Source of the DNA: Clostridiales bacterium COT073_COT-073
GTDB taxonomy: Bacteria > Bacillota > Clostridia > Lachnospirales > Vallitaleaceae
Direction of reading: 5' to 3'
Assembly (NCBI GenBank): GCA_003858485.1
Contig: RQYD01000027.1
Location: forward strand, 1 to 46,629
DNA length: 46,629 nt
Shown here: positions 35,732 through 43,747 of the stretch, piece after piece
How positions within the stretch are numbered: position 1 is the stretch's first letter
Layout: every line of letters starts with the position of its first letter
Program-made: the position numbers and the translations under genes
Notes under the pieces: model-generated
What the model was told of the DNA's origin: nothing
The model's input: only the letters and a program-made list of their open reading frames with translations
Database searches by the model: none

Positions 35732-36928
35732 ATGCAAGATAAAGGATTTACTTCTGATAAAAATGTGGTATTTTATGGACGGGATGTTTTTACGAAACGT
35801 TCGCTTGCTATTACAGTGAATGGAGAATTAATTTCTTCAATTAAAGAAATTCCAGATGATAGTTCTTTGCCCTGGGTCTCAGCTGGTTGGATTGATCTGC
35901 AGGTTAATGGATGTTTTGGGTATGATTTCAATTCAATTGAAATTAGTGCTTCGGATGTTGTAAATGCTGCTTCTAAACTACATACATGTGGAGTAACTCA
36001 GTTTTTGCCGACTATTATTACCGGCTCCCGGGAACGAATGGCAGCGGGGATGGCGGCAGTTAATAAGGCTTGTCAGGCAGATTATTTGACAGCAGCTACA
36101 ATTCCCGGTATTCACATGGAGGGGCCTTGGATTTCAGATCAGGAAGGACCCAGAGGAGCGCATAAACTGGAATATATCAAAGACGGATCAATTGAAGAGT
36201 TTGAATATTTTCAACAAGCGGCTGGTGGACGAATTATAGAAGTGACGTTAGCACCGGAAAGAAATGGTGCGATTACCTTAACTGAAGAACTGGTGCGCCG
36301 CGGAATTTGTGTGGCAATTGGACATTGTAATGCTTCGCGCAGTCAGATACTGGCGATTGTTGATGCAGGCGCTTCCATTTCCACTCATTTGGGCAATGGC
36401 TCTCATCCTACTTTGCCCAGACATCATAATTATATTTGGGAACAAATGGCAGAAGATCGCCTTTATGCGGGATTGATTGCAGATGGGCATCACCTGCCAC
36501 TTGCAGTTTTAACTTCTATCCTGCGCTGTAAAAAGGAAAAGGCTTTTGTTGTCAGTGATTGTGTTTCTTTAGCCGGTTTGCCGCCAGGAGAATATTTTAA
36601 TGAAATAGGTAATGTTGTTATTTTGAATGAAGATGGACGGCTTTTTACAAAAGAGAATCCTGAAATATTGGCTGGTTCCAGCGCTACTTTATTACGAAAT
36701 ATTGAATTTTTAACCAGTATATTAGGACTTTCTTTAGCTGAGGTTATTCGGTTGGTGACAGAACGTCCAGCGGCTGCCATGGGTTGGGCTGGTATGGGAA
36801 GCCTGGCTGTTAACAAGCAAGCATATATGACTTTTTTTGACTATGATATGACTGTCGGCAAAGTTAAAATCAGACGTACGGTAGTAGCAGGTCAGTCGGT
36901 TTATGAGGCCCAAAATCAGATTACTTAA
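35732..36928 (+). CDS. nagA: N-acetylglucosamine-6-phosphate deacetylase-like amidohydrolase
   Basis: This 398-residue amidohydrolase removes acetate from GlcNAc-6-phosphate, giving the substrate of the adjacent NagB. Marks are GWIDLQVNGCFGYDF, PGIHMEGPWISDQEGPRGAH with a metal-binding Glu, AIGHCNAS and STHLGNGSHP for the His ligands, GLIADGHHL, and VSDCVSLAGLPPG with the catalytic Asp. Several motifs deviate from classical NagA (THLFNAM, TDAM), as in the divergent NagB partner, so related N-acetyl amino-sugar phosphates should be kept open as substrates. GGAAAGG precedes the ATG. Confidence 0.85.
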   Translation: MQDKGFTSDKNVVFYGRDVFTKRSLAITVNGELISSIKEIPDDSSLPWVSAGWIDLQVNGCFGYDFNSIEISASDVVNAASKLHTCGVTQFLPTIITGSRERMAAGMAAVNKACQADYLTAATIPGIHMEGPWISDQEGPRGAHKLEYIKDGSIEEFEYFQQAAGGRIIEVTLAPERNGAITLTEELVRRGICVAIGHCNASRSQILAIVDAGASISTHLGNGSHPTLPRHHNYIWEQMAEDRLYAGLIADGHHLPLAVLTSILRCKKEKAFVVSDCVSLAGLPPGEYFNEIGNVVILNEDGRLFTKENPEILAGSSATLLRNIEFLTSILGLSLAEVIRLVTERPAAAMGWAGMGSLAVNKQAYMTFFDYDMTVGKVKIRRTVVAGQSVYEAQNQIT

Positions 36929-37035
36929 AAAGGGGTTGTTGCAAAATACAGATCTCACACAAGATATTGTGATAAACCATAGAAAATTTATCGTATATCT
37001 TGTGTGAAAATCTTAAAGCACAACAACCCTTTTGC
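36927..37035. repeat. 107-bp long-hairpin element, copy 2 (inverted)
   Basis: Its reverse complement aligns along its full length with 32961-33067, sharing CACACAAGATATACGATAAA-type, TTTATCACAATAT and CTGTATTTTGCAACA blocks. Its imperfect ends (AAAAGGGGTTGTTGC and GCACAACAACCCTTTT) pair, so it folds as one long hairpin. It begins at the nagA stop codon and ends before the convergent DUF1292 gene, a position suited to two-way termination. Confidence 0.85.
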
Positions 37036-37058
37036 TTTTACTCGGTTTTTACATTTAT

Positions 37059-37541
37059 TTACAAATTCTGAAAAGCATTGGCAACCAGTTCAAATTCTGT
37101 TTCATCATCGATCATTTCCAGAAATACCCCATCAGGACCTTCCTTAAAGCGATAAAGCAAAGCTCTTTGCCTTTCCGGATGATAAAGAGCAATATACTCC
37201 TGCTCGTTGATATCAAAAATAGATAAGACCGGACATTCATATTGAGTACCATCTTCAAAACTGATTAAGATAGCATCATGTTGACTGCCGCATCCACAAG
37301 AACTGCCACAACCACACGAACTGTCGTGATTGCCGCAGCCGCAGCCATCAGAAAAATCATCTGCATTTCCGCAGCCACAAGAGTTGCCACAGCCACAGCC
37401 ATGTTCTTCCTCAGAAGCGCAGCTGCAATCATCAATATCATAGCCGCAGCCACAAGTTTCGGCTGCATGTTCATGTCCACAAGATCCTTGGTGGTGTCCA
37501 CCGGTTTCGCAACAACTAAAAAAACAAAATGATTTTAACAT
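37059..37541 (-). CDS. DUF1292 protein with cysteine/glycine-rich N-terminal domain
   Basis: This 160-residue protein has two parts. Residues 1-88 carry 18 cysteines in repeated GCGCG/SCGCG blocks with several histidines and acidic residues, much like a metal-binding segment. Residues 89-160 form a DUF1292 domain (ISFEDGTQYECPVLSIFDI ... LEMIDDETEFELVANAF). DUF1292 proteins are usually a bare ~90-residue domain of unknown role, so the extension is unusual. AAAGGAG precedes the ATG at 37541. A miniature inverted-repeat element lies 19 bases upstream, in its promoter region. Metal storage, delivery or sensing is only an inference. Confidence 0.8.
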   Translation of the reverse strand: MLKSFCFFSCCETGGHHQGSCGHEHAAETCGCGYDIDDCSCASEEEHGCGCGNSCGCGNADDFSDGCGCGNHDSSCGCGSSCGCGSQHDAILISFEDGTQYECPVLSIFDINEQEYIALYHPERQRALLYRFKEGPDGVFLEMIDDETEFELVANAFQNL

Positions 37542-37559
37542 AAAACTCCTTTAATGTAT

Positions 37560-37696
37560 TACTCAACTTTCCCACAGTCTTTTTTGGTTTTATCCCGCTC
37601 CGGAGAGCAGGTACATACCACCCATGTAACGTATTCTGTCTGGGTGAACAATCTATCTGAAAAAGGCTGTTCCCAGGAACCTGGGAAAGTTGAGTA
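37560..37696. repeat. 137-bp miniature inverted-repeat element
   Basis: Perfect 15-bp terminal inverted repeats (TACTCAACTTTCCCA at 37560-37574, complement at 37682-37696) flank about 107 bases without an open frame. The flanks share TAT on both sides (37557-37559, 37697-37699), a possible target duplication. The right end also forms TTCCCAGG-AA-CCTGGGAA (37670-37687). A related terminus lies at 10223-10237. It is probably a non-autonomous transposon relic. Confidence 0.7.
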
Positions 37697-37787
37697 TATT
37701 ACTGTCATTTACAGGTATAAAGCCAAAATTATTTAAGCAGTAATGATTGGCATGTTATTTGCTACTGATTATTGGCATATTCGCCTA

Positions 37788-38921
37788 TTAGTTAATTTCA
37801 CTGATCCAGGATCGGCGCCGGCGATGCTGACGTTTATCAAAATGTTTCCACATAGCCTGAATCTTTAAGTTATTTTCTAAAGTTGGACCGGTTTCAGCGA
37901 TTTTAATTTGATATTTATGACACTCTTTTAAAATGGCATCCATCAGCAGAGCATTAACACCTGTATTTTGATATTCCGGCAAAACACCTACCAGATATAA
38001 ATCCAGGACATCATTATGCTTAATGGCATTGAGTAAATAGAAAATACCAAATGGAAATAATTTTCCGCCGCATTTTTGCAATGCCTTGGATAAAGATGGT
38101 AAAGTAACCCCAAATGCTACAATTTTCATATCGCTGTTAACGACAATTTTAATAAAATCTGGATTGACAAAACTGAGGAAAGTCTTAATATAATAATCGG
38201 CTTGACGTTCGGTCAGGTCGGTTGTACCGTAAAGTGGAGCATAAGAAGAATTATAAAGATCAAAAATCTTTTTTCCCCATTCTTTGACTAATTTTCGCTT
38301 GCGGCGAAAGTGTAGCAGTTTAAAGCTATGCCTTTTTCCAACTTTGGCAGCCATTTTATGAATAAATTGGTACTGAGGATCGGTTTCACTGGGCATGGCA
38401 ATTTGATACTCGATCCAGTCTGCATCCTTGTAAAAACCAAGCTGTTCCATATGCCTCGCATAATAGGGGGAATTATAATAAGTAATAAACATGTCCTGCT
38501 CTTGAAATCCCTCTATCAACATGCCCTGATGATCAAGGTCAGTCATACCCAATGGTCCTTTTAAATGGGTCATTCCTTTAGATGCTGCCCAGACCTTAAC
38601 CGCTTTAATTAAGGCCGTAGAAATCTCAATATTATCCAAAAAGTCCAGATGAGCAAAGCGGGCATGTGCTTGCTGCCATTTTTGATTACTATTATGATTA
38701 ATGATCCCGGCAATTCGACCGACCGCGGTATTTCCTTCATAAGCTAAAAAGCAAATGCTTTCACAAAAGTCATATGCTGGATTTTTAGTGCGGTCATAAG
38801 TATCAATCACATCCTGAGGTAGATCCGGTACATAGTAAGGATTTTCCTTATATAGCTGATTGGCAAATTCCGCGAAAATTCGCCACTGTGCTTTGGTCAA
38901 AACTTCCTGAATGGTAATCAT
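37788..38921 (-). CDS. GNAT-superfamily acetyltransferase-like protein
   Basis: This 377-residue cytoplasmic protein belongs to a group annotated as GNAT-like N-acetyltransferases. An N-terminal segment (ENPYYVPDLPQDVIDTYD) is followed by an acetyltransferase-like core (FLAYEGNTAVGRIAGIINH; KGPLGMTDLDHQGMLIEGF) and a second half with LDLYLVGVLPEYQNTGVNAL, which resembles a coenzyme A-binding loop. The substrate is unknown. GGAGG lies just before the ATG at 38921. It stands alone on the minus strand. Confidence 0.75.
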   Translation of the reverse strand: MITIQEVLTKAQWRIFAEFANQLYKENPYYVPDLPQDVIDTYDRTKNPAYDFCESICFLAYEGNTAVGRIAGIINHNSNQKWQQAHARFAHLDFLDNIEISTALIKAVKVWAASKGMTHLKGPLGMTDLDHQGMLIEGFQEQDMFITYYNSPYYARHMEQLGFYKDADWIEYQIAMPSETDPQYQFIHKMAAKVGKRHSFKLLHFRRKRKLVKEWGKKIFDLYNSSYAPLYGTTDLTERQADYYIKTFLSFVNPDFIKIVVNSDMKIVAFGVTLPSLSKALQKCGGKLFPFGIFYLLNAIKHNDVLDLYLVGVLPEYQNTGVNALLMDAILKECHKYQIKIAETGPTLENNLKIQAMWKHFDKRQHRRRRSWISEIN

Positions 38922-39214
38922 TTGTGCCTCCTACATTCCAACAAAGAATAACTATTCTTATTATAACCTTTTCCAATAAAAAAGCAAATGTTTTTGAGAA
39001 GATTCTTCGTTAAGAATTTTTATTTGACCAAACAAGCACCAAGCTAAATACAGATTTTTTTAGTAAGAAAATGAATTTTTTTATAAAAATTAAGAAAAAA
39101 TACAATTATCTTCATTTTGCCCTGTTCAAACGGCAAAAAAGATGATATAATATCAAAGTGAACTGGGATTTAGCATCCCATGAATAATGACCGGGCAAAT
39201 ATGGGAGGTAAAAG
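38922..39214. promoter_or_regulatory. AT-rich divergent intergenic region with promoter and hairpins
   Basis: TATAAT at 39146-39151 with a weak TGTTCA (39123-39128), 17 bases upstream, forms the likely promoter for the next gene. TTTTGCC/GGCAAAA (39115-39121, 39132-39138) is a hairpin covering that -35. TGGGAT/ATCCCA (39164-39169, 39175-39180) is a leader hairpin. The remaining ~180 bases are AT-rich and I see nothing else in them. Confidence 0.5.
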
Positions 39215-39745
39215 ATGAAATTGATAAATCGTTTTTTGGGAAATAATGATTATAACCTTGAGCATTTAAATGAGCTTTTAGCTAAAATAACTCCAAGAGA
39301 AAAGCAAATTATCGTTAAAGAAAAGAAGAGCCATGGCTGGGCAATTGCTTTAGGTGCAGTAGCTGTTACTGCAGTAGCAGGTTATGCTTGCTATAAGTTA
39401 TTCCTTGAGAAAAAGGATAAATATGATGATTTTTATGATGACTTTGAAGATTTTGATGATTTCGAAGATGATTTTGATTTTGATGATGATGAATTAGAAG
39501 CATATTTAGCTGAAAAAAGAGAAGAGGCAGAAGAAAAAGCTGCTGAGCTCAAGGAAAAAGTTGAAGATGTAAAGGAAGAAGTAGTAGAAAAGGCAACTGA
39601 ATTAAAAGAAAAAGCAGCTGATAAAATTGGCGAAGCAGCGGAAACTGTTAAAGAAAAAGCAGAAGAAGTGAAGGATAAAGTAGCTGATGGTGTGATTAAG
39701 GCTGCCGATAAAGTAAAAGAAGTTGCTAAAGACGCAAAGAAATAA
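39215..39745 (+). CDS. Single-pass membrane protein with acidic linker and long charged helix
   Basis: This 176-residue protein has an N-terminal cytoplasmic stretch (LLAKITPREKQIIVKEKKSH), one transmembrane helix (about 46-62), an Asp/Phe-rich acidic linker (DDFYDDFEDFDDFEDD), and about 85 residues of heptad/11-mer-like K/E/A helix (KEKVEDVKEEVVEKATELKE). This resembles the YtxH or LEA-like stress-protein style, but I cannot name a family. GGGAGG precedes the ATG. A strong terminator follows, so it is a single-gene unit. Confidence 0.7.
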   Translation: MKLINRFLGNNDYNLEHLNELLAKITPREKQIIVKEKKSHGWAIALGAVAVTAVAGYACYKLFLEKKDKYDDFYDDFEDFDDFEDDFDFDDDELEAYLAEKREEAEEKAAELKEKVEDVKEEVVEKATELKEKAADKIGEAAETVKEKAEEVKDKVADGVIKAADKVKEVAKDAKK

Positions 39746-39786
39746 TACTTTGCAGCGATGATATAAAAAAGAATTTTCTCTGAGAT

Positions 39787-39840
39787 AATACCTCCTAAGT
39801 AGTTAATGCAAATGCAAAAGCTACTTGGGAGGTATTTTTG
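39787..39840 (+). terminator. Intrinsic terminator after the YtxH-like gene
   Basis: AATACCTCC-T-AAGTAG (39787-39802) pairs with CTACTT-G-GGAGGTATT (39821-39836) with one T-G wobble, followed by TTT. Confidence 0.92.
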
Positions 39841-39933
39841 CGAAACTATTCAAGGACGTTATAATGTATATTTTGAGATTTCGGGTGATTCAGAGCAATT
39901 GAAAAGGTAAAAAGCGTGGAGAAAGGTAAGGTT

Positions 39934-41370
39934 ATGAAAAAGGGCGAAGAATTTATTGGCAAAGTAATAGACGTTGATTTTCCAAATAAGGCAATGGTGC
40001 AGGTTGGTGAGGAGATAGTGATTGTGAAAAATGCCATTATCGGTCAAACTGTACGCGGCCGTATTCAAAAAAAGAAAAGAGGAATTCCGGAGGGAGTGCA
40101 GTTGGAGGTGCTGGAGCATTCTCTGAAAGAAAGGGAAGCCTTGTGTCCGGTTTTTGGGGTCTGCGGTGGCTGTAATTATCAAATTTTGCCCTATCAGGAA
40201 CAGCTTGCTCAAAAATTATCACAGGTTAAGAAATTGTTGAAGCCGGTTGGGGTGGCAGATTTGCTGACAGAAATCGCTGCCAGTCCATCGGAGGTGCATT
40301 ATCGTAATAAAATGGAGTATTCTTTTGGCAATGAATGTATTGACGGTCAGTTAACCTTGGGACTGCATAAACGTGGGAGCAGTTATGATATTGTTCCCAC
40401 CGGGAAATGCATAATTGTGCCAGAGGATTTTAACCGAATTGTTTGCTTTACTGAAAAATTTTTTCGGGAGAAAGGCAGCTCTTTTTATCATTTACGCAGG
40501 CAGCAGGGATTTTTGCGTTATTTAGTACTGCGCCACGGTCAGGCCGAAAATGAATTGATGATTAATTTAGTGACCACTTCGCAAACTGAGAGGAACAAGA
40601 CTGACAAACCAAGCCAAATAAAAGAGAAACCAGAACTATTTAATGAGGCAGATAGCCAATATGCCGTAGTTTATGAATGGAAAGAAGCTCTATTGGCGCT
40701 GCTGCCCAGTCTGGATAATGAGGTGGTATCCATTTTGCATACTATTTCTGATACTTTATCTGATGCCGTTAAACCAGATCAGATCTGTTTACTTTATGGC
40801 CGTGATTATTATAAGGAAAAGTTATTTGACCTGCAATTTAAGGTTTCTCCTTTTTCTTTTTTTCAAACCAATACTAAGGGTGCTGAAAAGCTTTATCAAG
40901 TAGTGGCAGACTGGATAGGCGAGACCAAAGACAAGGTCATTTTCGACCTTTATTCCGGTACCGGTACAATTGCTCAAATTGTTTCTAAAGTAGCTAAAAA
41001 AGCGGTCGGCGTGGAAATCGTTGAAGAAGCGGTGGAGTCTGCCAAAGAAAATGCCAGATTAAATGGCCTTAATAATTGTGAGTTTATTGCCGGTGATGTT
41101 CTGAAAGTAGTTGATGAATTAACAGACAAACCGGATATTTTGGTACTTGACCCACCAAGAGATGGCATTCACCCCAAAGCTTTACCCAAAATCATAGGTT
41201 TTGGAGTGGAGAAGATTATTTATGTCAGCTGCAAACCCAGCTCCCTGGCCAGAGACCTGCCGGTATTTATGGAAAATGGATATAAGGTCGATAAGATAAA
41301 ATGTGTCGATATGTTCCCGCAAACGCATCATGTGGAGTGCATAGCGTTGATACAAAGAGTGAAATTGTGA
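39934..41370 (+). CDS. rlmD: 23S rRNA (uracil-5-)-methyltransferase, RlmD/RumA family
   Basis: This 478-residue enzyme has an N-terminal TRAM domain (about 1-60), an iron-sulfur cysteine set (CPVFGVCGGCNYQ), a central insertion, and a class I methyltransferase core. The SAM loop is FDLYSGTGTIAQI, and the core also has LVLDPPRDGIHPKAL and the nucleophile in YVSCKPSSLARDL. It methylates uridine in 23S rRNA (or possibly tRNA, as relatives do). The start at 39934 follows AAAGG; a GTG at 39916 is in frame. The C-terminus HVECIALIQRVKL runs straight into mobile-element sequence, so the last residues may be element-supplied. Confidence 0.92.
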   Translation: MKKGEEFIGKVIDVDFPNKAMVQVGEEIVIVKNAIIGQTVRGRIQKKKRGIPEGVQLEVLEHSLKEREALCPVFGVCGGCNYQILPYQEQLAQKLSQVKKLLKPVGVADLLTEIAASPSEVHYRNKMEYSFGNECIDGQLTLGLHKRGSSYDIVPTGKCIIVPEDFNRIVCFTEKFFREKGSSFYHLRRQQGFLRYLVLRHGQAENELMINLVTTSQTERNKTDKPSQIKEKPELFNEADSQYAVVYEWKEALLALLPSLDNEVVSILHTISDTLSDAVKPDQICLLYGRDYYKEKLFDLQFKVSPFSFFQTNTKGAEKLYQVVADWIGETKDKVIFDLYSGTGTIAQIVSKVAKKAVGVEIVEEAVESAKENARLNGLNNCEFIAGDVLKVVDELTDKPDILVLDPPRDGIHPKALPKIIGFGVEKIIYVSCKPSSLARDLPVFMENGYKVDKIKCVDMFPQTHHVECIALIQRVKL

Positions 41371-41525
41371 AAATCCTTCATTTTAGGCAATTTTACAAGC
41401 ATGCTGTCTTTGTGGATGACGGTGAAGGTGGGAAGAAAAAAATTCAAAAAAATTATATTGATGTGAATGTTTGTATTGATATGGTGTGTGGAGATACAAA
41501 GAACGCTTTAGAAGGTGAGGACTAA
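41367..41525 (+). CDS. Small mobile-element ORF or fragment
   Basis: This 52-residue frame starts at a GTG overlapping the rlmD stop and ends just before the CD1845-like gene. The last 40 residues (VFVDDGEGGKKKIQKN, then NVCIDMVCGDTKNA) read like genuine protein but match nothing I recognise. It may be the tail of an element gene cut at the integration boundary. Confidence 0.35.
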   Translation: MKILHFRQFYKHAVFVDDGEGGKKKIQKNYIDVNVCIDMVCGDTKNALEGED

Positions 41526-41529
41526 TATT

Positions 41530-41814
41530 ATGTTGAGATGGCTCGTTAAAATAATCTTGTTTCCAATCAGTTTATCGTTAAGCATCCTCACGGCATTTTT
41601 GACATTTTTGCTGAGTGTGAGCAGTGTTATTCTTGGGATTGTTTCCTTTATTTGTGTGATTGCGGCAATCAGTGCGTTTATTCAGAAGGATACAAGCACA
41701 GGAATACAGTCTCTCATAATAGGTTTCTTGCTCAGTCCTTATGGACTTCAGATGCTTGCTGCTTTTATCATAGGTATTATAGAAGCCATAAATGAGGGAA
41801 TCAGAGCAATCTAA
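41530..41814 (+). CDS. CD1845-like membrane protein of conjugative elements
   Basis: This is a 94-residue hydrophobic protein with two long transmembrane stretches and the LLSPYGLQMLAAFIIGIIEA ending. It resembles the CD1845 family found in conjugative transposons of Clostridioides and Lachnospiraceae. The ATG at 41530 follows GGTGAGG. It marks the start of recognisable element cargo after rlmD. Confidence 0.6.
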   Translation: MLRWLVKIILFPISLSLSILTAFLTFLLSVSSVILGIVSFICVIAAISAFIQKDTSTGIQSLIIGFLLSPYGLQMLAAFIIGIIEAINEGIRAI

Positions 41815-41852
41815 TAGCGGTAACCGGCAAAACAAAATATTTTTGAGATTTT

Positions 41853-41884
41853 AAGACGATGGATAGATTCTATCGTCTTTTTTT
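41853..41884 (+). terminator. Intrinsic terminator ahead of repA
   Basis: AAGACGAT (41853-41860) pairs with ATCGTCTT (41872-41879), followed by a run of T. GATAG/CTATC inside gives an alternative fold. Confidence 0.75.
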
Positions 41885-41898
41885 ATCCCTGAAAGGAG

Positions 41899-42584
41899 GT
41901 GCGAAAAGTCGAGTTCGATTATTTTTATCATCGGGTGGGAGAACGCTTCAGCTTTTATATGCTTCCCAAAATTCTCCTGACACACGAGTTTTTCAAACCG
42001 CTTTCTTCCGATGCCAAAATCCTCTATTCGTACCTGTTGGAACGAACAAGTCTGTCTTTTAAGAATAACTGGCTTGATGAGGAGAAGAGGATCTACATCG
42101 TGTTTACGATAGATGAGGTTATGGAAATTCTCGGAAAATCAAACAAGACGGCAGTAAAGGTATTGAATGAACTTGATGCAGACACAGGAGGAATCGGACT
42201 GATTGAAAGAAGGCGAAGAGGGCTTGGGAAACCGAATGTCATCTATGTGAAAGACTTTCTAAGTGTGTTTCGCTCCGAGTGTAATCATTACACTTCAGAA
42301 GTGAAAGAACTACACTCCGGAGATGTAGATTTTACATTTCAGGAAGTGAAGAAAGTACACGGTAGTAATACTGATATTAATTATCCTGATTATAGTGATC
42401 CTGATAATAGTTTTTTGGAGAAAAAGCTTCTGCGAGGAAATACGGTTCGTTTCAAAATGTTCTCTTAAGCGATGAAGACTTATCGGATTTAGAGAAAAAG
42501 CTTGGAAGTAAGCTTGATAACTACATTGAAAGACTTGGAGCTTATATGAGCCTACAAAGCCTATACCAAGTTAAAGAAAAGTAA
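41899..42584 (+). pseudogene. Frameshifted replication initiator RepA (RepA_N/DUF6017 type)
   Basis: The first frame gives an initiator N-terminal domain typical of Lachnospiraceae integrative elements (FDYFYHRVGERFSFYMLPKIL, LSSDAKILYSYLLERTSLS, RRRGLGKPNVIYVKDF). At the six-T run 42411-42416 the frame shifts. The second frame continues as KASARKYGSFQNVLLSDEDL, a DUF6017-like continuation, but breaks after about 40 residues. The following sequence belongs to a relaxase, so an internal deletion has joined two genes. The 5' end is also odd: the only start in frame is a GTG overlapping its own GGAGG. Confidence 0.75.
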
Positions 42585-42864
42585 ACAGGAAGATTTTTAT
42601 AACGAGCATACCACAGAGATTATTTTATTTGAAAGTGCCAAAAAATATCTGAAAGAGCATTTAGGAGAAAACAAGACCCTAAATATATCCAAATGGAAAG
42701 CAGAAATAGGCACTTTGAGGAAAGAGAAAAATAGCCTATATAATCAAATATTGGAGATACGAGAAGAAGTTGAACACGCAGAAAAAGTTAAGACCTGTAT
42801 AGAGCAGTTACAGGAACATTCAAAGGAACTATCACAGAGTAAGAGCCAAGATTTAGGACTGTAA
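42556..42864 (+). pseudogene. Relaxase (MobA-type) C-terminal fragment
   Basis: An open frame of about 102 codons without start (KAYTKLKKSKQEDFYNEHTT, EIILFESAKKYLKEHL, ISKWKAEIGTLRKEKNSLYN) matches the helical C-terminus of relaxases from Firmicute conjugative elements. The nuclease domain is missing. It begins where repA is interrupted, in a different frame. Confidence 0.7.
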
Positions 42865-42879
42865 GAAATGCCTTAAAAA

Positions 42880-42888
42880 TGGTATAAT
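42880..42888 (+). promoter_or_regulatory. Extended -10 promoter of the cassette
   Basis: TGG directly followed by TATAAT (42883-42888) forms an extended -10 element, 38 bases before the first cassette start. The -35 region is weak. It gives the three intact genes their own transcription within otherwise broken surroundings. Confidence 0.6.
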
Positions 42889-42925
42889 AATAAAAAAATA
42901 TATGATTTTGGAGGTGATTAAATTT

Positions 42926-43345
42926 ATGGATGAAAGAGAGAAAATTATTCACTTATGGTTTGATATGTGGCTTATACAACGAGATTTAGGAATAGATGAT
43001 ATTTTTTCAGATGATGTAGTTTATATTGAGAGTTGGTGCCCCAAGTATGAAAATCGCCAAACAGTAAAGCACTGGTTTAGTGAGTGGAATACAAGAGGAA
43101 AAGTGCTTGAGTGGGATATAAAGCAATTTTTTCATAAGGATAATCAAACTATTGTAGAATGGCACTTCAAAAATAAAATGAATGAGGGAAAAATTGAAGA
43201 GTTTGACGGTATCTCTTTGATTACTTGGACAGCCGATAATAAAATAAAAGCATTGAAAGAATTTGGTTGTAATTGCAATACCTACAATCCTTATAAAGAG
43301 AGTGAAACACCCTTATTTAGAGATGAAAAAGTAAATTGGTTTTGA
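42926..43345 (+). CDS. NTF2-like (SnoaL-type) protein 1
   Basis: This is a 139-residue small alpha+beta barrel protein: an N-terminal helix (EREKIIHLWFDMWLIQRDLG), a VVYIESWCPKYENRQTVKHW ligand-pocket region, and strands ending in ALKEFGCN. It is of the NTF2/SnoaL-like fold, whose members bind or turn over small molecules or act as immunity-type partners. No catalytic residue can be claimed. GGAGGTGA precedes the ATG at 42926. It is the first of three closely spaced genes. Confidence 0.65.
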   Translation: MDEREKIIHLWFDMWLIQRDLGIDDIFSDDVVYIESWCPKYENRQTVKHWFSEWNTRGKVLEWDIKQFFHKDNQTIVEWHFKNKMNEGKIEEFDGISLITWTADNKIKALKEFGCNCNTYNPYKESETPLFRDEKVNWF

Positions 43346-43355
43346 GGTGATTATC

Positions 43356-43724
43356 ATGGATATAGATAGATTTTTCAAAACAGTTTTATTGCAAAATGCA
43401 GAAGAACTTAGGAAATATTTTCACCAAAACGCTATTATAAAATGGCATTGTACAAATGAGATATTTACCTTAGATGAGTATATAAGGGTAAATTGTGAGT
43501 ATCCGGGGAATTGGAACGGGGAAATAGAGAGAATTGAAGAAAATGAAGATACCATTATTTTAGCTTGTCGAGTTTTTCCGACAGATAATAGTGAGTCTTT
43601 TCATGTAGTAAGTTTTATTCATCTTGATGATAATTTGATTATTGATATGGATGAATATTGGTCTGATGATGGATTAGCACCAGAATGGCGTAGAAAAATG
43701 AAAATTGGAAAACGAATTAGGTAA
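43356..43724 (+). CDS. NTF2-like (SnoaL-type) protein 2
   Basis: This 122-residue protein of the same general fold has an N-terminal helix (DIDRFFKTVLLQNAEELRKYF), then paired strands with IIKWHCTNEIFTLDEY and VVSFIHLDDNLIIDMDEYW. It starts ten bases after protein 1 with GAGGTGA in front, so the two are co-translated. The two are probably distant relatives rather than recent duplicates, since few positions match. Confidence 0.6.
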   Translation: MDIDRFFKTVLLQNAEELRKYFHQNAIIKWHCTNEIFTLDEYIRVNCEYPGNWNGEIERIEENEDTIILACRVFPTDNSESFHVVSFIHLDDNLIIDMDEYWSDDGLAPEWRRKMKIGKRIR

Positions 43725-43747
43725 ATTGATTTTAAGGAGATAAAATA

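Noticed and set aside
37265-37532. Alanine-rich frames overlapping the cysteine-rich gene on both strands
   Set aside because: They are out-of-frame readings of the GCGCG codon repeats; the DUF1292 frame has the ribosome site and a known domain.
41859-42062. Plus-strand frame overlapping the start of repA
   Set aside because: It is out of frame with the recognisable RepA domain and its translation resembles nothing.
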